NCBI GenBank assembly: GCA_028583605.1
Contig: CM053329.1
Coordinates: 2,294,001-2,358,000, forward strand
Direction: 5' to 3'
Source: Dastarcus helophoroides
Lineage: Eukaryota > Arthropoda > Insecta > Coleoptera > Bothrideridae
Length of the DNA: 64,000 nt
In this document: in pieces, positions 45,240 through 57,660 of the stretch
How the letters are laid out: the number at the start of each line of letters is the position of its first letter
How positions within the stretch are numbered: position 1 is the first letter of the stretch
Made by a program: the position numbers and the translations under genes
Notes under the pieces: generated by a model
The model's input: the letters and a program-made list of their open reading frames with translations, nothing else
What the model was told of the DNA's origin: nothing
Databases searched by the model: none

Positions 45240-45560
45240 ATATTTATATAGTCAAAGCTTGTACTCTATAACATTATTTCAGAAAATAGTGAGCTTAGTG
45301 AAACTCTAAATCTTTTAAAAATCCTGATAACTATCCCAATGACTTCCGCTGAAGCAGAATGGTGCTTGTCCAGTCTGGAAAGAATAAAAACTCTTTAAAA
45401 AATACATTATGCCAGGAAAGATTGTCCGCATTAACGATGTCTTCAAAGAAAAGGACTTAATCCAAGGAATATTCGACTTCAGTAAAAAGTTATTAATAAA
45501 TTTGCAGCTGCCAAAGTTCCAAAGATGGCAAAAGATGCTAAAGATGGACTTCATCTTCTT
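45240..45560 (+). pseudogene. hAT transposase C-terminal (dimerisation) remnant
   Basis: The plus strand encodes LLKILITIPMTSAEAEWCLS and SSLERIKT, the conserved hAT C-terminal pattern (L..L..IP.TSA.AER.FS.L..IKT). Frame breaks follow near 45400. The upstream hAT body is not recognisable apart from short pieces around 44950-45200. It could be the tail of a ZMYM1-like element similar to the one at 53-58 kb. Confidence 0.6.
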
Positions 45561-45619
45561 TTTCTTTCTGTTTTTTTGCGAAAATAAAAATAAAGTATTT
45601 CTTAATTCCTCCAGCTTAA

Positions 45620-46670
45620 TTTAAAATTTCCAGTTTCGGCACATTTTTCCAAATGTCTCTTTGCAACCCCCAAATTTTATTAGCACCAGCCGCCACTGCG
45701 GTGCACACAGGATCAGCTAAGACAATCAAAGATAGTATTATAAAATATTTAAATAATAAATCGGTTGACTGGAGTGCTTTACCAGCAGTGGACTGTGATA
45801 ATGGGACAGTAATAAATACTGGATCTAAAGGCGGTGTCATTTAGCCTGTTAGAGGTAACTTCCGGTGCTGCATGTTGAGAAGAATAATGTGATGGTTTTA
45901 TCAGGGCCAGACTGTCATAGCGTCAGATAATGCCTTTTTATAATACTAAACTTGAATTTTCTGCTTTATTGGCTATTTTGTAAATTATTTTTTTTTCATA
46001 AATTATTTCATACACATTAATTGCATTTTTATTGCAAAATTCTTGATTTATTTTTGTTTTAAGAGATCTTGGGGCACCATAAACTCAAAATTTGTATATC
46101 TTTTCTTATTATTACAAAAAAATATGGGTTTCAAAAAACATAAAAAATACTATTCCCATAGATTATTAAGGTTTACTAGTGTAAACCTCTGGTTTATACA
46201 TACACATCTTAATGAGGCTGTCACAAATGAACGAAATTATACTTTTTTCAAAATTCTTTCGTGCTAGGGCACCTCAAAACATTATAATACATAAATGATA
46301 TTTAACATGCTTCATTTACTTATTTATAGGCAGCTTTTTATCACTATGCTGTAACAAAAAAAAAACAGGAAAAAAATGTCATGTATGTTCACTCCACCCT
46401 AATATCTATACCATATAAGTATTACATATATGATTTATACTCCGATGCAGAACCATAACGAGGCAGCTGCAACAGGTGCAGCGGCACACTGTCCAATGCT
46501 AAGGGAGCCCAACATTGTTGATGATGTTTTTTAATCGGTGAAAATAAAGTTGGGATCAGGGTCCGCTTTAGAGAACATCATCTCGAACTTTTGTCCGATG
46601 AGGCAAATTCATAGATCGGTATATGGCTACGAAGGTTATAAAATTTTGCTAAATTAATCAAAAGACATAT
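45620..46670. other. Spacer without recognised gene
   Basis: AT-rich with two short non-conserved open frames. Nothing else was identified before the palindromic element that begins at 46672. Confidence 0.35.
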
Positions 46671-46671
46671 A

Positions 46672-48593
46672 CAGGTGGACCACGCTGAACGCTACAACCT
46701 CTAGGAGCTCTTTGGTATCATATTTTAAAAAATAAACATAATAGTTAAATATAGGACGCTAGGGTCTACATGCTAAATATTTTCAAATATACAGGCTGTT
46801 CCACAAAATTGATACATATAAAATTTGTGATTTTTTTAAAATTATATACTATGTTTTTCTTTTCATTTTTAAATTCAGTGCAAAAAATAACGTCAATTTT
46901 ATTCAGGTTTCCCTATACCAAAACCTTACTCTTTTTAAGATAATAAGCTGTTATAAAAAACTCAAGATTTTCAAAAAGTAACTTTCACTCCTGAAAGTAA
47001 AAAATGTTGATAATAGCGTCTTAAAATTTTTATTTAGCATATCTCTTGCTAGAAAATGCAGTTGGGATAAATACCTAACATTATCATAGGATGTTTCAAA
47101 TTTACCGAAACATTTACTCGAACTTCGGACTCCGATTTCTTTGTTAATTTAAAGGGACACCCAGTATTTTTTTATTTTAAATACTAAAAAATTTAATTAG
47201 CTTTCAGATGGTATGCATTTTTTATACATAAGTTCAATGGTGCCTGCTTTTAATCCGATATCTAACGTAACATTTGATCATAGTTGGCAAAAAATGTGGA
47301 TTCAATTAGACGAGCTCCTGCTCATTTTCAAAATACGGCAAGGGAGTAATACGAAATTTTAAAATAAATGGATTGGAAGAGGTGGTCCACATAACTGGCC
47401 ACCCAAGATCGTCTAACCCCAATGGACTTTTGTATGTAAAAAAAGATTGTATACAATGTTTTCCCTATCCACTCTCAAGGACATGAAAAATCGAATACGA
47501 AATGCTTTTGAAACAATTGACGTAAGTATTTTAACAAATGTTAAGAACGCTTTTGAGGAAAGAATAGCGCTTTGTTTTGAACAAAATGGTTCCCACATTG
47601 AACATTTGTTAGAGTAGAACATTGTTTTTTATTTTTGTTGGATATTTGATTTGCAATTTCACTAAATATACTAAACCAAGTATGTAGTTCCCTTTTTCTT
47701 ATAAAACTATTTGTAAATTTAGCTAGGTTAAAATAAAACAAATGAAAAACTGAAATACAAAACTTGTCCTCTGAAACCAAGAACGATTAAAAAACACAAC
47801 AAATGTTGCTCTAGTGTTTTTTAATCTTTCTTGGTTTCAGGGGACAAGTTTTGTGTTTTAATTTTTGAAGATAATCAAGGACCAGTCCGTTCCACAAAAA
47901 AAAAAATTAATAAAATTAACTTATACAGCGGTTACCATAATATACCGAAGCCTGCTATTCTATATCAAAATTGTTTTCTTTTGGATAATGATGAAAAATA
48001 GTAAATAGTAGTAATATCTCTTGAACTATTGAGTTTAGGCATAGAAAGCCTACCTACCAACTTAAAGATAATTGCATTTGTCAATATATAAAATAAGAAG
48101 ATACTGCGTGTTCCATTTAAATTAACAAGGAAAACGACGTCTGAAGTTTAAGTAAATGTTTCGGTGAATTATTTTGAAACATCCTGTGTAAAATTTGGAA
48201 CTTGTCTAAACCTCATTTTTTGGTAAATGGCATGCCATGTGAAAATTTAAAGACATCCACTGTCAACATTATTTACATTCAGGGATAAATTTTTTTTTAA
48301 AACCTTGGATTTTAAAAAATGGATTGTCTCAGAAAAGGTAAGGTTTAGGTATAGGAAAACTTTATAAAAATTGACTTTAAATCTGCAGCTGAATTTAAAA
48401 ATGAAACGAAGAAAGTGGTGTCCCATTTAAAAAATCCCAACTTTGATATGTCACAATTTTCTGGAACATCCTGTATATTTAAAAATATTTTTAACATGTA
48501 GATCCCAGCGGCCATATTACCACATTGTGTATTTGTTTAAATATATTATCCTATAGATCCTAGAGGCCGTAGCGTTCAGCTTGGTCTACCTTG
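46672..48593. mobile_element. 1.9-kb palindromic transposon with long terminal inverted repeats, TA target duplication
   Basis: The left end CAGGTGGACCACGCTGAACG matches the complement of the right end (CGTTCAGCTTGGTCTACCTTG), and both ends abut TA. Pairing continues inward for more than 500 bp: TCTACATG near 46770 pairs with CATGTAGATC near 48500, TATACAGGCTGTTCCA with TGGAACATCCTGTATA, and GAAACATTTACTCGAAC with its complement near 48150. A second, shorter hairpin sits at the centre (about 47750-47870). No open frame of transposase type is present, so it is a non-autonomous element. Confidence 0.8.
47750..47870. repeat. Inner hairpin with dispersed arm sequence
   Basis: ACAAAACTTGTCCTCTGAAA and CCAAGAACGATTAAAAAACA on the left pair with TGTTTTTTAATCTTTCTTGG and TTTCAGGGGACAAGTTTTGT on the right. 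The right arm recurs with changes at about 58505-58575 (TAACCTTTCTTAGTTTTAGG, GGGACAAGATTTGT), so the arm belongs to another repeat family. Confidence 0.7.
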
Positions 48594-48599
48594 TATTTT

Positions 48600-49670
48600 G
48601 TTGTTTGCTATAAAAGCTCACATTTTTAGAATGACATGATAGAAGGCATCGACTATTTTTGTTCGTAATTCGAATGTAGATATTTTTTTGTCACGTTTCT
48701 GGCACTAAAGTGGCCAGTTCTATTCCTGGAAAGAGAAACGAAAAAAGTTAAAAATTTTAAAAAGTACTGTTTCAAAATGTTCTAGCACTGAAAAAGTTAA
48801 CTTTTTCTCGGAACTTATTGGTTTTATTTTTAAAATTTCGACCATAAATTCGGCTTTAAACTAAAAATTTTGACTTTTAAGCTCGAAATTTCGATTTTAA
48901 AAAAAATTTTTTGAAAAGCGATGAAAGTCAAAATTTTAGGTTTGAAGTAGAAATTAAACTGGAAGTTTTGAGATTAGAACTGAAATTACAATTTTAACCT
49001 ATATTTTTCGAAATAAAAAAAGTTGAAAAATCGAAACTAAAAAAGGAACTTCAGGCAAAATTTATTTCAAATTCGTTTTATTACTTTGAAGTTTCTTTTC
49101 AGCAGATATATCTGGGACTCTGTTGACATACTTTCTTACCGAAATCTTATTTTACGTATCAGATCCTTTCATTTGATAGATCACAAGCCACACTAATCTT
49201 GAGTCTCTACTACTTCTTCGGCCACATGCTATCCGAAGCTGTAGCAGTCACTTCCAGTCTAGAGTCTTTTGATATAATCTACACTTTTTTAAGATGTCCA
49301 TTGTAAATTGGAACTTTTATTTTATCTGTTTTCGATTATATATTTTTTTCTCGAAGTTTTAGAACTTTGTAAGATACCCACAATTTTAAAAAGAAAGTTG
49401 ACATTTAAAAATTCGGATCGAAATGGATTTTTCGAGATTGAAAGTTAGAATTTCGGGAAAGATCAAGATGTATTTAAAGAAAACGAAATCTTTAATTATG
49501 GGAACAAAGTTTTCTTCGAGATTTTTTGGACATTTCGAGTTTTGTCCTACGATTAGCCAGAACTTCAAACTTTCGACTCTTTTACCGATATTTCAAGTTT
49601 TCTCGATATTTCTCTTTTTTTATAATCACAGTCAAGATAATTTCAGGGATACTTTTTTATTAGGGTTTTA
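48600..49670. repeat. AT-rich spacer with some low-complexity DNA
   Basis: About 48720-49060 and 49330-49660 have the AAATTTTGA/CGAAATTT character. Between them an unremarkable stretch (49080-49290) has no recognised content. Confidence 0.45.
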
Positions 49671-49674
49671 AAAC

Positions 49675-50125
49675 TAATTATATTTGCATTCCCATTACAC
49701 CTAAACTCCATGTCTTTCTATCTTGTACACCTTCATCTTCTAACTGTCTGCTTTCCATGGCTTTTCTCATTGCTTTATTCCATGATCGTCTCGGACGTCC
49801 CCTTCTCATTTTTTCTGTGGGTTTCCATTTAAGTATTCGATGTGGCCACCTTTATTCGTCTAATCGAAGTAAGTGTCCGAACCATTTTGGCCCTCTTTTT
49901 TCAGTATATCCACTATGGTTTCGCTTGCGTTCATTATATTTCGAATGTTCTCGTTCCTTTTTCTTTCTAATCGTGATATCCTGGCGCTTCTTCTCAGATA
50001 ATTCATCTCAATGGTGTTGAGCCTTCTCTTGCACTCCGCATTTAGGGTCCAAATTTAACTTTCATACAGTAGTACTGGTTTCACTAGCGTTTTACCAATT
50101 CGAACTTTTGTTTTCTTAGATATAT
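49675..50125 (-). pseudogene. Second non-LTR retrotransposon: 3' end of the RT gene
   Basis: Minus-strand frames give KTKVRIGKTLVKPVLLYES, then TLNAECKRRLNTIEMNYLRR, SARISRLERKRNENIRNIM, and after shifts pieces resembling the common FGHxxR and RGRPRRSW-type tail (here RDDHGIKQ and EKPWKADS). This is the conserved region after the RT domain of insect endonuclease-RT elements. The fragment is 5' truncated, as usual for such insertions, and belongs to a different copy and subfamily from the one at 32-33 kb. Confidence 0.7.
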
Positions 50126-52538
50126 TTTTTTTCAGGGATACAGTCGAAATTTTGAAAATAAATCTGAAATATCTAAAGACAAAATTTTAAGATGAAAGTA
50201 GCAAAAAAAATAAACAAACATAAAAAAGTAGAAGTTAAAAAGTCATTATCATAAAATGTTGATTCGAAGAAAAATTGATAAACGAAAAAGAACAAATTTA
50301 AGAAAGTTATTTCAGAAATTGAGCTTGATTGAATTTCTAAGCGCTTAGCTTAAATTAAAAAAATTTGACTTCTATTGAGATTCAAACTTCTTTCTAAATT
50401 TGAGATAAAGTATGAGTACACTGGAAGCAAAACTCTGTCTTTGCAAAATTTTCTAAAACTGAGTTTTGCATGTAAATATTATTATAACTCCTATTATTAA
50501 CTATCTCTACAAAAATTCAGCAGTAAAGAGAAAAATACATCGCAAAAATCTGTAATTTCATTTTTTACTTGCAGGAGTCTGCATTTCAATAATTTTTTAA
50601 ATTTTTTGGGAAAGTTAACAAATGTTGAAGTAAAAAAAGTTCTAATCACATAAAAAGTTACGTTGAAACAAGAGATACAGGTAGACAGCTTAAGAAAAAA
50701 CTATTTGACAAACTCAGATTACCGCAACATTGACTTTTTTATATTAACATTTTCTCTTCCCAAAATGTATGTTGGAAAATTTAACTTTAAATTCAAAATT
50801 ATAAACTTTTTCCAGAATAAGTTTAGAAAAAACATATTTTGGACTCCAAAAAAATTTGAACGGAGGAGCGGAGGAGCGGAGGAAAGAGACTAAATTTTGA
50901 AATAGAGTAACAGATTTTAATAAAAGTCAAAATTGAGAAAAGAAACCTGATTATTTTATGTTCAAGTGGCATAACATTTCCAGAATGTTAGGTTTACTCT
51001 CGAAATTTTACCTTAAATAACGAAATTCAGATCTTAAATTCAAATACTTCCCTTTCTGCTTAAAATTTCGATTTCAAACAAACAACTTAAGAGCGTTTAT
51101 TTCTGAAGGCAGTAGGATATTCGCTGTACCTAATGTGAAAATTGTAATTTTAATTTTAATTTTTACATTAGGTACAGCGAACATCTTGCTGCCTTCAGCA
51201 ATAAACATCCAGAAAGAACAAATTTTGCAAAGCATCTATTAGAAACACAATATAAACTTACATGCGCGAACACAGTAGAAGTTTTACATATTTGAATTAA
51301 CACTAAAAAACTTAATTTCTTGGAAGTTACAGAAATTCACAAATATTTACAATCTAGTCAATTTACACTTATGAACGAGCAACTTGATCTTCTGAACACA
51401 CTTCTAATAGAAGCTTTGGACGAGAATTCGGATTAGACAGAATATTCGTAGGAGTCTGTGTTCCATGGAGCTGGTTAGCATAACAACGGCTAAATTAATT
51501 GCTGGTATAACCGTCGATGATGCAGTAGTGCGAAACCTGGTCCGGTGTTAGCAAATATTTATCGAAACATTGTGGAATTTTTAATATCGTTGCTTTTTAA
51601 TCGTTAATAAAGTTTAATAGTTAGAAATCCCAAATATCAGTTTTTGTCGAAATAATGACTTTTGCTTTGAAATTTCTAATAAAAAAGTCGAAATTTCCAG
51701 ATTAAAAATTACATTCTACAAAAATCTTCAATTTTCAAGTTTAAAACCCAAATTGCGAGATTTCGTGATTAAATCGGAACATTCTCTAATTTTTGTAATG
51801 AAATTGTTGACTTTAAGGCCGACATTCTCCTAAACTGCGAAATTATTATAAAATAATTTAGATTTTGAGGTTGAAATCAACACTTCGTGAAAAAAGAAAA
51901 ATGCTCAAGCTTTTGGAATTTTTGGAAGTAAGAATTTTAAAAAAGAAATATAACAATTTCGGTGTTAAGAGCTTTTGTAATCAAAGTTAGAATTTCGACG
52001 CCAAATCATAATTCGGCTTTTTTTTCAAAAATTGAATTTTTATACTCTAAATTCGTTCCAAATTAAGAAAATTTCTCTTTTATCCAATTTACGACTTTTA
52101 AATTTGAAACTTCAGAATTTCTATGAAATATGTAAATCTTTCTTCGAAATAATTTTTTTTTCAAAATTTTAAATTTATACCGTCAATTTTTGAATTTTTC
52201 CTAAAATCTTGACATCAAATTCAAAATGTTGATTTTTCTTTAACTTTCTTTCTACTTTAAATAAACTTTTAACTTTTAATGAAATTTTCAGTTATAAATC
52301 CAGTTATAAATCAAAAATATCAATTTGTATTTTCTCCGAGATAGTGTAAATGTTAGAGCGAGCCCTGTCGGGAAGATTGTACAGTTTCGTGTGTGAGAAA
52401 AAGAAATTTATATTGATTTTCTGACGATGCACAGTGGTCCGAAGACACGAATATGTGGCCAAAAATGGAAGACGATGTAGAAATTAAGTGAGAGGCTGTA
52501 TTTACAGGTTGTTGGGGTGTCTAATCAAGAAACTGAAG
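50126..52538. repeat. AT-rich region with low-complexity blocks and two hairpin remnants
   Basis: Low-complexity DNA occupies about 50140-50450 and 51640-52330. A perfect-looking hairpin is at 51094-51206, and a partial copy of the 20.2-kb hairpin is near 51550-51630. About 52340-52530 is GC-richer and unidentified. Confidence 0.5.
51094..51206. mobile_element. Hairpin (MITE-like) element
   Basis: CGTTTATTTCTGAAGGCAG, GATATTCGCTGTACCTAATG on the left pair with CATTAGGTACAGCGAACATC, CTGCCTTCAGCAATAAAC on the right around an AATTTTAATTTTAA centre. Compact foldback with arms of about 48 bp. Confidence 0.75.
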
Positions 52539-54367
52539 TAGGGTCAAGTGGGGTAATTGTAAAACCGGGGTAACTGGAAACAGCATATTTATTTTTAAAA
52601 TTTTCAACTCCAGAAATTTTAAACTGATGGAAATAAAGACTGTAATATCTAGTTTAGTTAGTAAAATTTTAAGCGCACTAACCAGCAGAATAAAAGTGTC
52701 ACGATATTTTATAAAAAGGAGCAAAAACTTCTAGAGATCATTTCAGATGTGCTTTAACATTATATTTAATAAAAACTGAAAATATAATTATAGGTAAATT
52801 ATTGAAAAATACTCCTAATTTACATAATGCAAGTCGACAAATTGCATGACCATTTGTAGTTATAAATGCTTCAGATGATACGAGTTAGCATTTACAATTG
52901 CCCCAGGAAATTCACCAAATAGGGAAAATTGGAAACAAAATAATGGGGTAATTGTGAACAATAATTAATCCACAGGGAATAAGACTTTTTTCAAAAGTCA
53001 ATATTTTCTGAACTAATGAACGAAGTTTGAATGTCGGGAATTCCTGTCAATGTCATTTCAGGTTTTGCATCTACTAAAATTCATCCTGTAGATAGATGCT
53101 ACAAATTTTCCAGGTGGTCAGTTAGACCCTATTCTTCTACCAAAATATACAAAGCAAAAAAATGATATCTGACTCCACTACCTACTACCTACTACTTAAA
53201 ATTAAGCGGAATTCTCCTATTTTGTTTTGAAAATTCATCAATTACATCGTCGTAAAATTTGTCTTCACTAGAAATATCTTGAATTAATTCCTTTTTCTAT
53301 AGATATCATTGCTAAACTAGAAAGTTTTTTTTGCCCAATAGAATTTCTAATAAAATTCTTAATTCGTTTTAGGGCGGAAAAACTGCGTTCTGCAGAAGCA
53401 CTTGTGGCAGGAATAGTAAGAGTTAATTCACGTAACTTAAGAATTTCGGGAAACGCTCGAGTCAGTCCACATTTTACCATAGATTTCCACATGCCATTAA
53501 CGTTAGTCTTATTTATACCCACTGATGTGCTTGTATATCACCTCAAGTTCGGATCGTAATGTTGAAAAATCAAAATAATCAGGATAATTTTGTTTCAGAG
53601 TTTTAAACGCAGCCTCTGAGATTTTATCATTGTCACAAAATTTAACAGCTCTGTGAATTTTAGACTGTTAAAGTTTGCAAATCTTGCGTTTATGTGCCTA
53701 TATATATATTATCAATTATTTCCAAAAATAATCTTCTATAAGATGCCATTTCATCTCCACCGACAGCACTAGGCATTTTTTGGCCCGATTTTGAATGTGC
53801 AAATGTGCATGTAATTTACTCCACAGGCAAACAAATTGTTCTCTTTTTGCAGAGATTACAGATTTCAATTCCTGAATTTTTTTACGCAGAAATTAATGTC
53901 GCATGTTTTATTTTGTAAGACGTTGAATAATACGTCATAAAATAAAAATATTTTAGAGAATATCAGCAATAAAAGATTGAAATTCACTTCATTCTTTAAT
54001 TAAGTATCCGCCAAATTATTTTTACGGCCCGCGAGTACATTTTACTATGAATAAATTTATGTTACTAAATTATTATTATTAATATTAAAATTATTTTACT
54101 ATGTGAAAATTTAAATCTAATTTGAATTTAAAGTAGGTACTATTTAGTTTGCGTAACTTCACTTAACCTGGCTGAATACAGCAGCAATCCGTTTAACGTC
54201 TGATGATGGTTGGCTCAACGTTAGCGACAAATGTTATATTTGTGATTGGTTGTTGTTTATCGATGATTGGCGCACGTGATGCACACACTACCCTGCGCTA
54301 TTTGGTTGATTCATGCAATCGTGCGAGTGCAGTCTTGTCTTGTTGAGGGGTGAGTGTGTTATAATAT

Positions 54368-54744
54368 TGTTACGTACGTTATCGGTTCGAATTGATACAC
54401 GTGATAGATGATACCCACTTTATTACTGAATTAACTCGGCACACTTCAACTGAACAGTAACTCACTAATTATTTACTAATTGCTAACCAACTTATTGCAC
54501 TTGCTTCTAACTGACTGACTCGAGGGAAAACTGACCGCCTTTTTATAGTTTCGGCCCGCGTTCTTCCAGAATTTTCGGCAGATAAGGCTTATCGAATGCC
54601 GAAATTTCTGGAACGCTTATCTGCCGTTTGTTTCGTTATCGCGGCCGCTTTCCCCTTATCAGAACCTTCTAGAAACCTTTTTTTATTTACTAAATTCTAC
54701 AATTCTATCCTAAATCTTATTTCATCTATTTACATTGCGTTACA
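54368..54744. mobile_element. Solo LTR, Ty3/gypsy-type, 377 bp
   Basis: Begins TGTTACGTACG and ends GCGTTACA, giving the TG...CA termini, flanked by the 4-bp direct repeat ATAT (54364-54367 and 54745-54748). It contains a GC-rich middle with an internal inverted repeat (CCAGAATTTTCGGCAGATAA against CCGAAATTTCTGGAACGCTT/ATCTGCCG). No internal coding sequence is present. It sits in the 5' untranslated part of the plus-strand hAT. A related segment in inverse orientation is found at about 59440-59510. Confidence 0.75.
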
Positions 54745-54796
54745 ATATTATTAACTTAATTTCATATTTATTTATTAATTAAAATAATTATTGAAT

Positions 54797-56538
54797 ATGA
54801 GTGCTATAATAAAAGAAAAATAGACCTCGAAAATCGAGAATTTCAAGATCGCTGGGAGATTATTTATTTATTCTGAACAAGAATGGTAAACCACAGTGTT
54901 TGGAATGTTTACAAATCATAGCTGTGTGTAAAGAGTATAACTTGAAGCGCCATAATCTTTGAATGCATAAAAAAAAGTATCATTCGTACACGCGAGACAT
55001 GAAAATACCACTTGTGAAAAAAAATGAAAAATCAGCTGGATCATCAAACGAATTATTTTAATCAAGAAGCATCTGTAGCTGCATCGTTTGAAGTTTGTTT
55101 AGAAATAGTAAAGGCAAAGAAGCCATTTTTGGATGGAGAATTAGTTAAAAAATGTGCCATAAAAATGGCTCAAGCATTTAATGACAACTAAATGGTAAAA
55201 AATTTCAAACAGTATCACTTTCTCACCAGACTGTAAGCCGACATGTAAACGAGATTAGCATGCATTCACTAATAAATTAGAAAACCTAATCAATAGTTGC
55301 TGCTATTTTTCGGTAGCATTGGATGAAAGCACAGACATTTCCGATAGTCAAATGCTTATCTTTATAAGAACTGTAAATGAAAATTATAATTATTCAGTGA
55401 AATATTTACAAACAATTAAAATGTGCAGTAGAGCAGTATGGCGGATTTGACCAGTGCACTGCTATTGTAACCGACGGTGCTAGAGCTATGACGGGCAAAA
55501 ATATTAGGCTAGCGGGACTTTTGCAAAAAGAAGGAATAACATGTCGTATGTATTATCCATTAGGAAGCATTATGCGGTTTATCCCTACAACTAAAAGACG
55601 TAATGGACAAGGTTTGCAAAATTACTAATTTAATTCCCGGCGGAAATCGTTCTCTTACACACCAAAAATTTTAAACATTTTTGGATGAATTGGAAACTGA
55701 GTATGGAGATCTGCTTTTACATAGAAACGTTTGTTGATTAAGTGCTGGAAAGTGCTTGAGGAGGTTCTTTAAATTTCGAAAAGAAGTTCATCTTTTTCTC
55801 ATAGAAATTGCCGTTGATGAAAATTTGACAGCAAATTTAAATGATAAGAATTTTATCTATTCACTTGCTTTCCTAACGGACATTACAAATTATTTAAATC
55901 TTTTGAATAAATCCTTGTAATGACAAGATCAAAATGTGTGTTGCCTTTATAAATATGTTACTGGATTTAGAAACAAATTAAAATTGTTAAGGTTTAATTT
56001 GGAGCAAAATAATTTATTTCATTTTGAATCTTGCAAAGAGATCTATGAAGAAGTGAAAGAATGTAATGTAGAAGCGAATTTTAAAATATTTCTACCAAAA
56101 TTGGATATGCTAATTAGAGATTTCAAAGAAAGATTTTCTCAATTTGATAATCTTAAACCGTCTATTGATTTATGTTGTGATACAATTAATATTGATATCA
56201 ACTTCCTTGATCTTAAATATCAAATAGAATTGGGCGACCTGCAGGCTGACCCATTTTTTACATCTCGTGGAGTAACTGCAATAGAAATATTCAAATTTTT
56301 AGATAAAGAGAAATGTCCAAAATTGAGAGATTTTGCACTTCAAATTGTATCAATGTTCGGAAATACATATATCTGCGAGCGTGCATACTCCGATATGAAA
56401 TATATAAAATCAAAATATAGAAACAGTTTGAAAGATTCCACTTTTGAAGATATAATTAGACTTGCCACAACAAATATTGATGTGGACCTAAAAGATATTG
56501 TTGCTAAACAATTACGGCCACAATGTTCTCATTAATAT
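54797..56538 (+). pseudogene. GTF2IRD2-like hAT transposase pseudogene
   Basis: The 5' part contains a decayed BED-like finger (KIDLENREFQDRW; LECLQII-type Cys pair; KRHNL and H near 54950). Then EIVKAKKPFLDGELVKKCAI, VALDESTDISDSQML with first catalytic Asp (about 55315), AIVTDGARAMTGKN (second Asp, about 55470). Several stops follow. From 55936 a 199-codon intact stretch ends in LRDFALQIVSMFGNTYICER, AYSDMKYIKSKYRNSLKD and a final QLRPQCSH, the C-terminal dimerisation region typical of this hAT group. The intact tail and the broken middle suggest a moderately old copy. Confidence 0.8.
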
Positions 56539-57429
56539 ATTACGAATATTTTAAAGTTTTCTTTTTAGTATAAATAGAATATTTTTTTAATTAACATAAA
56601 CTGATTTTTCATTTATCAACCTTCTTGGCCCCCGAAATGTTTGGTGACGAAAATATGGCCCGCGGGCTACGATAAGTTGGACAGCGCTGTTCTATAGCAA
56701 GCTACTGTCTCCTGGTCCCATTCTTCTTGTACCATTAAAATGTTTTCAAAAAATTTAATAAGAGGTAGACGATATTCAAATACAGTTTGGACCAGTCTTG
56801 CGTTATAATTCCATCGAGTTGGAGCTACTTTTGGTAATCCCTTGTGAATCTCTGAATCCAAAGCATTTGTTCGCCTTGAAGATTTTGAAAAAACTGAAGC
56901 AAGGCCACTTAGAGTTGAAAAAAAAGTTTACATTCTTTTATGTTACTAAGAGACTACTCTAACACCAAATTTAAACGATGCGCCATACAATGAACAAAAA
57001 GCGCACTCGGATACTTTTCGTTTACTCTAGTTTGAAGTCTAGCTTTGCGCTATTAATTTTGAACCACAATTCAGCTCCTCAACTATTATGGTTTGAACTA
57101 TATTAAAAAGGGCCAGTGCTTTTCGGTTCGCCGTAACATTTACAAATCCCAAAAATCTTTCTTTAATTTCTCCTTTTCGGGTAACGTAACGCACAACCTT
57201 TGACAACTGACTTATATTTGTCACATTGGTAGTTTCATCCAGTGTAATTGCAACAAATAAAACTTCATTTAATTCACTTTTTATTTTTCTGGAAGTAATC
57301 TCAGCTATGCAGGCAATCAAATCGTTTTGGATGACATTAGAAGTGCCTTTAAATACTATGGAGCTTTGTAAATGTAAATTTAAGGTTTCATCGTATTTTA
57401 ACAGAAAATTACATAAATCTATGTTAGCG

Positions 57430-57660
57430 GAATCCCCTTAAACACTGTATAGTTGTCAAGTGGTGGCAACTTGGCTACGTCAGGACGGGCGAGCTCAGGA
57501 AACGCAGCAGGAATGTATCGCGCAGCTATACCGAAAATACCCCGGAACCGAAGAGCCGTCGCGCTAAATCGGTTGTACGTTAGAAAAGAATAATAGAGTC
57601 CTATTCTCTAATGTTGACTTTTATTGGGAAAAAATACCCCCTATTTAACCCCCTTAAATT
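57430..57660. mobile_element. Short insertion within the ZMYM1-like gene
   Basis: A GC-richer block of about 220 bp (GGACGGGCGAGCTCAGGAAA, CCCCGGAACCGAAGAGCCG) interrupts the coding relation between the RGNYID segment and the NFLLKYDETL segment. Its edges carry CCCCTTAAA on both sides, which could be a 9-bp target duplication, but the similar GATTTATG/GATGTAAA flanks allow other boundaries. Type unknown. Confidence 0.45.

Larger units (their letters stand above)
54000..56689 (+). mobile_element. hAT element (GTF2IRD2/ZBED-like transposase) inserted in the ZMYM1-like hAT
   Basis: The right end, read outward-in on the minus strand, is CAGCGCTGTCCAACTTATCG followed by TAGCCCGCGGGCC. The left end is a decayed version (CCGCCAAATTATTTTTACGG, CCCGCGAG). 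The right flank TTCTATAG compares with TTCTTTAA on the left, a possible 8-bp duplication with three mismatches. The GCCCGCGGGCC subterminal motif near both ends is common in hAT elements of this group. The element carries a transposase pseudogene (54797-56535) and a solo LTR. Confidence 0.7.
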
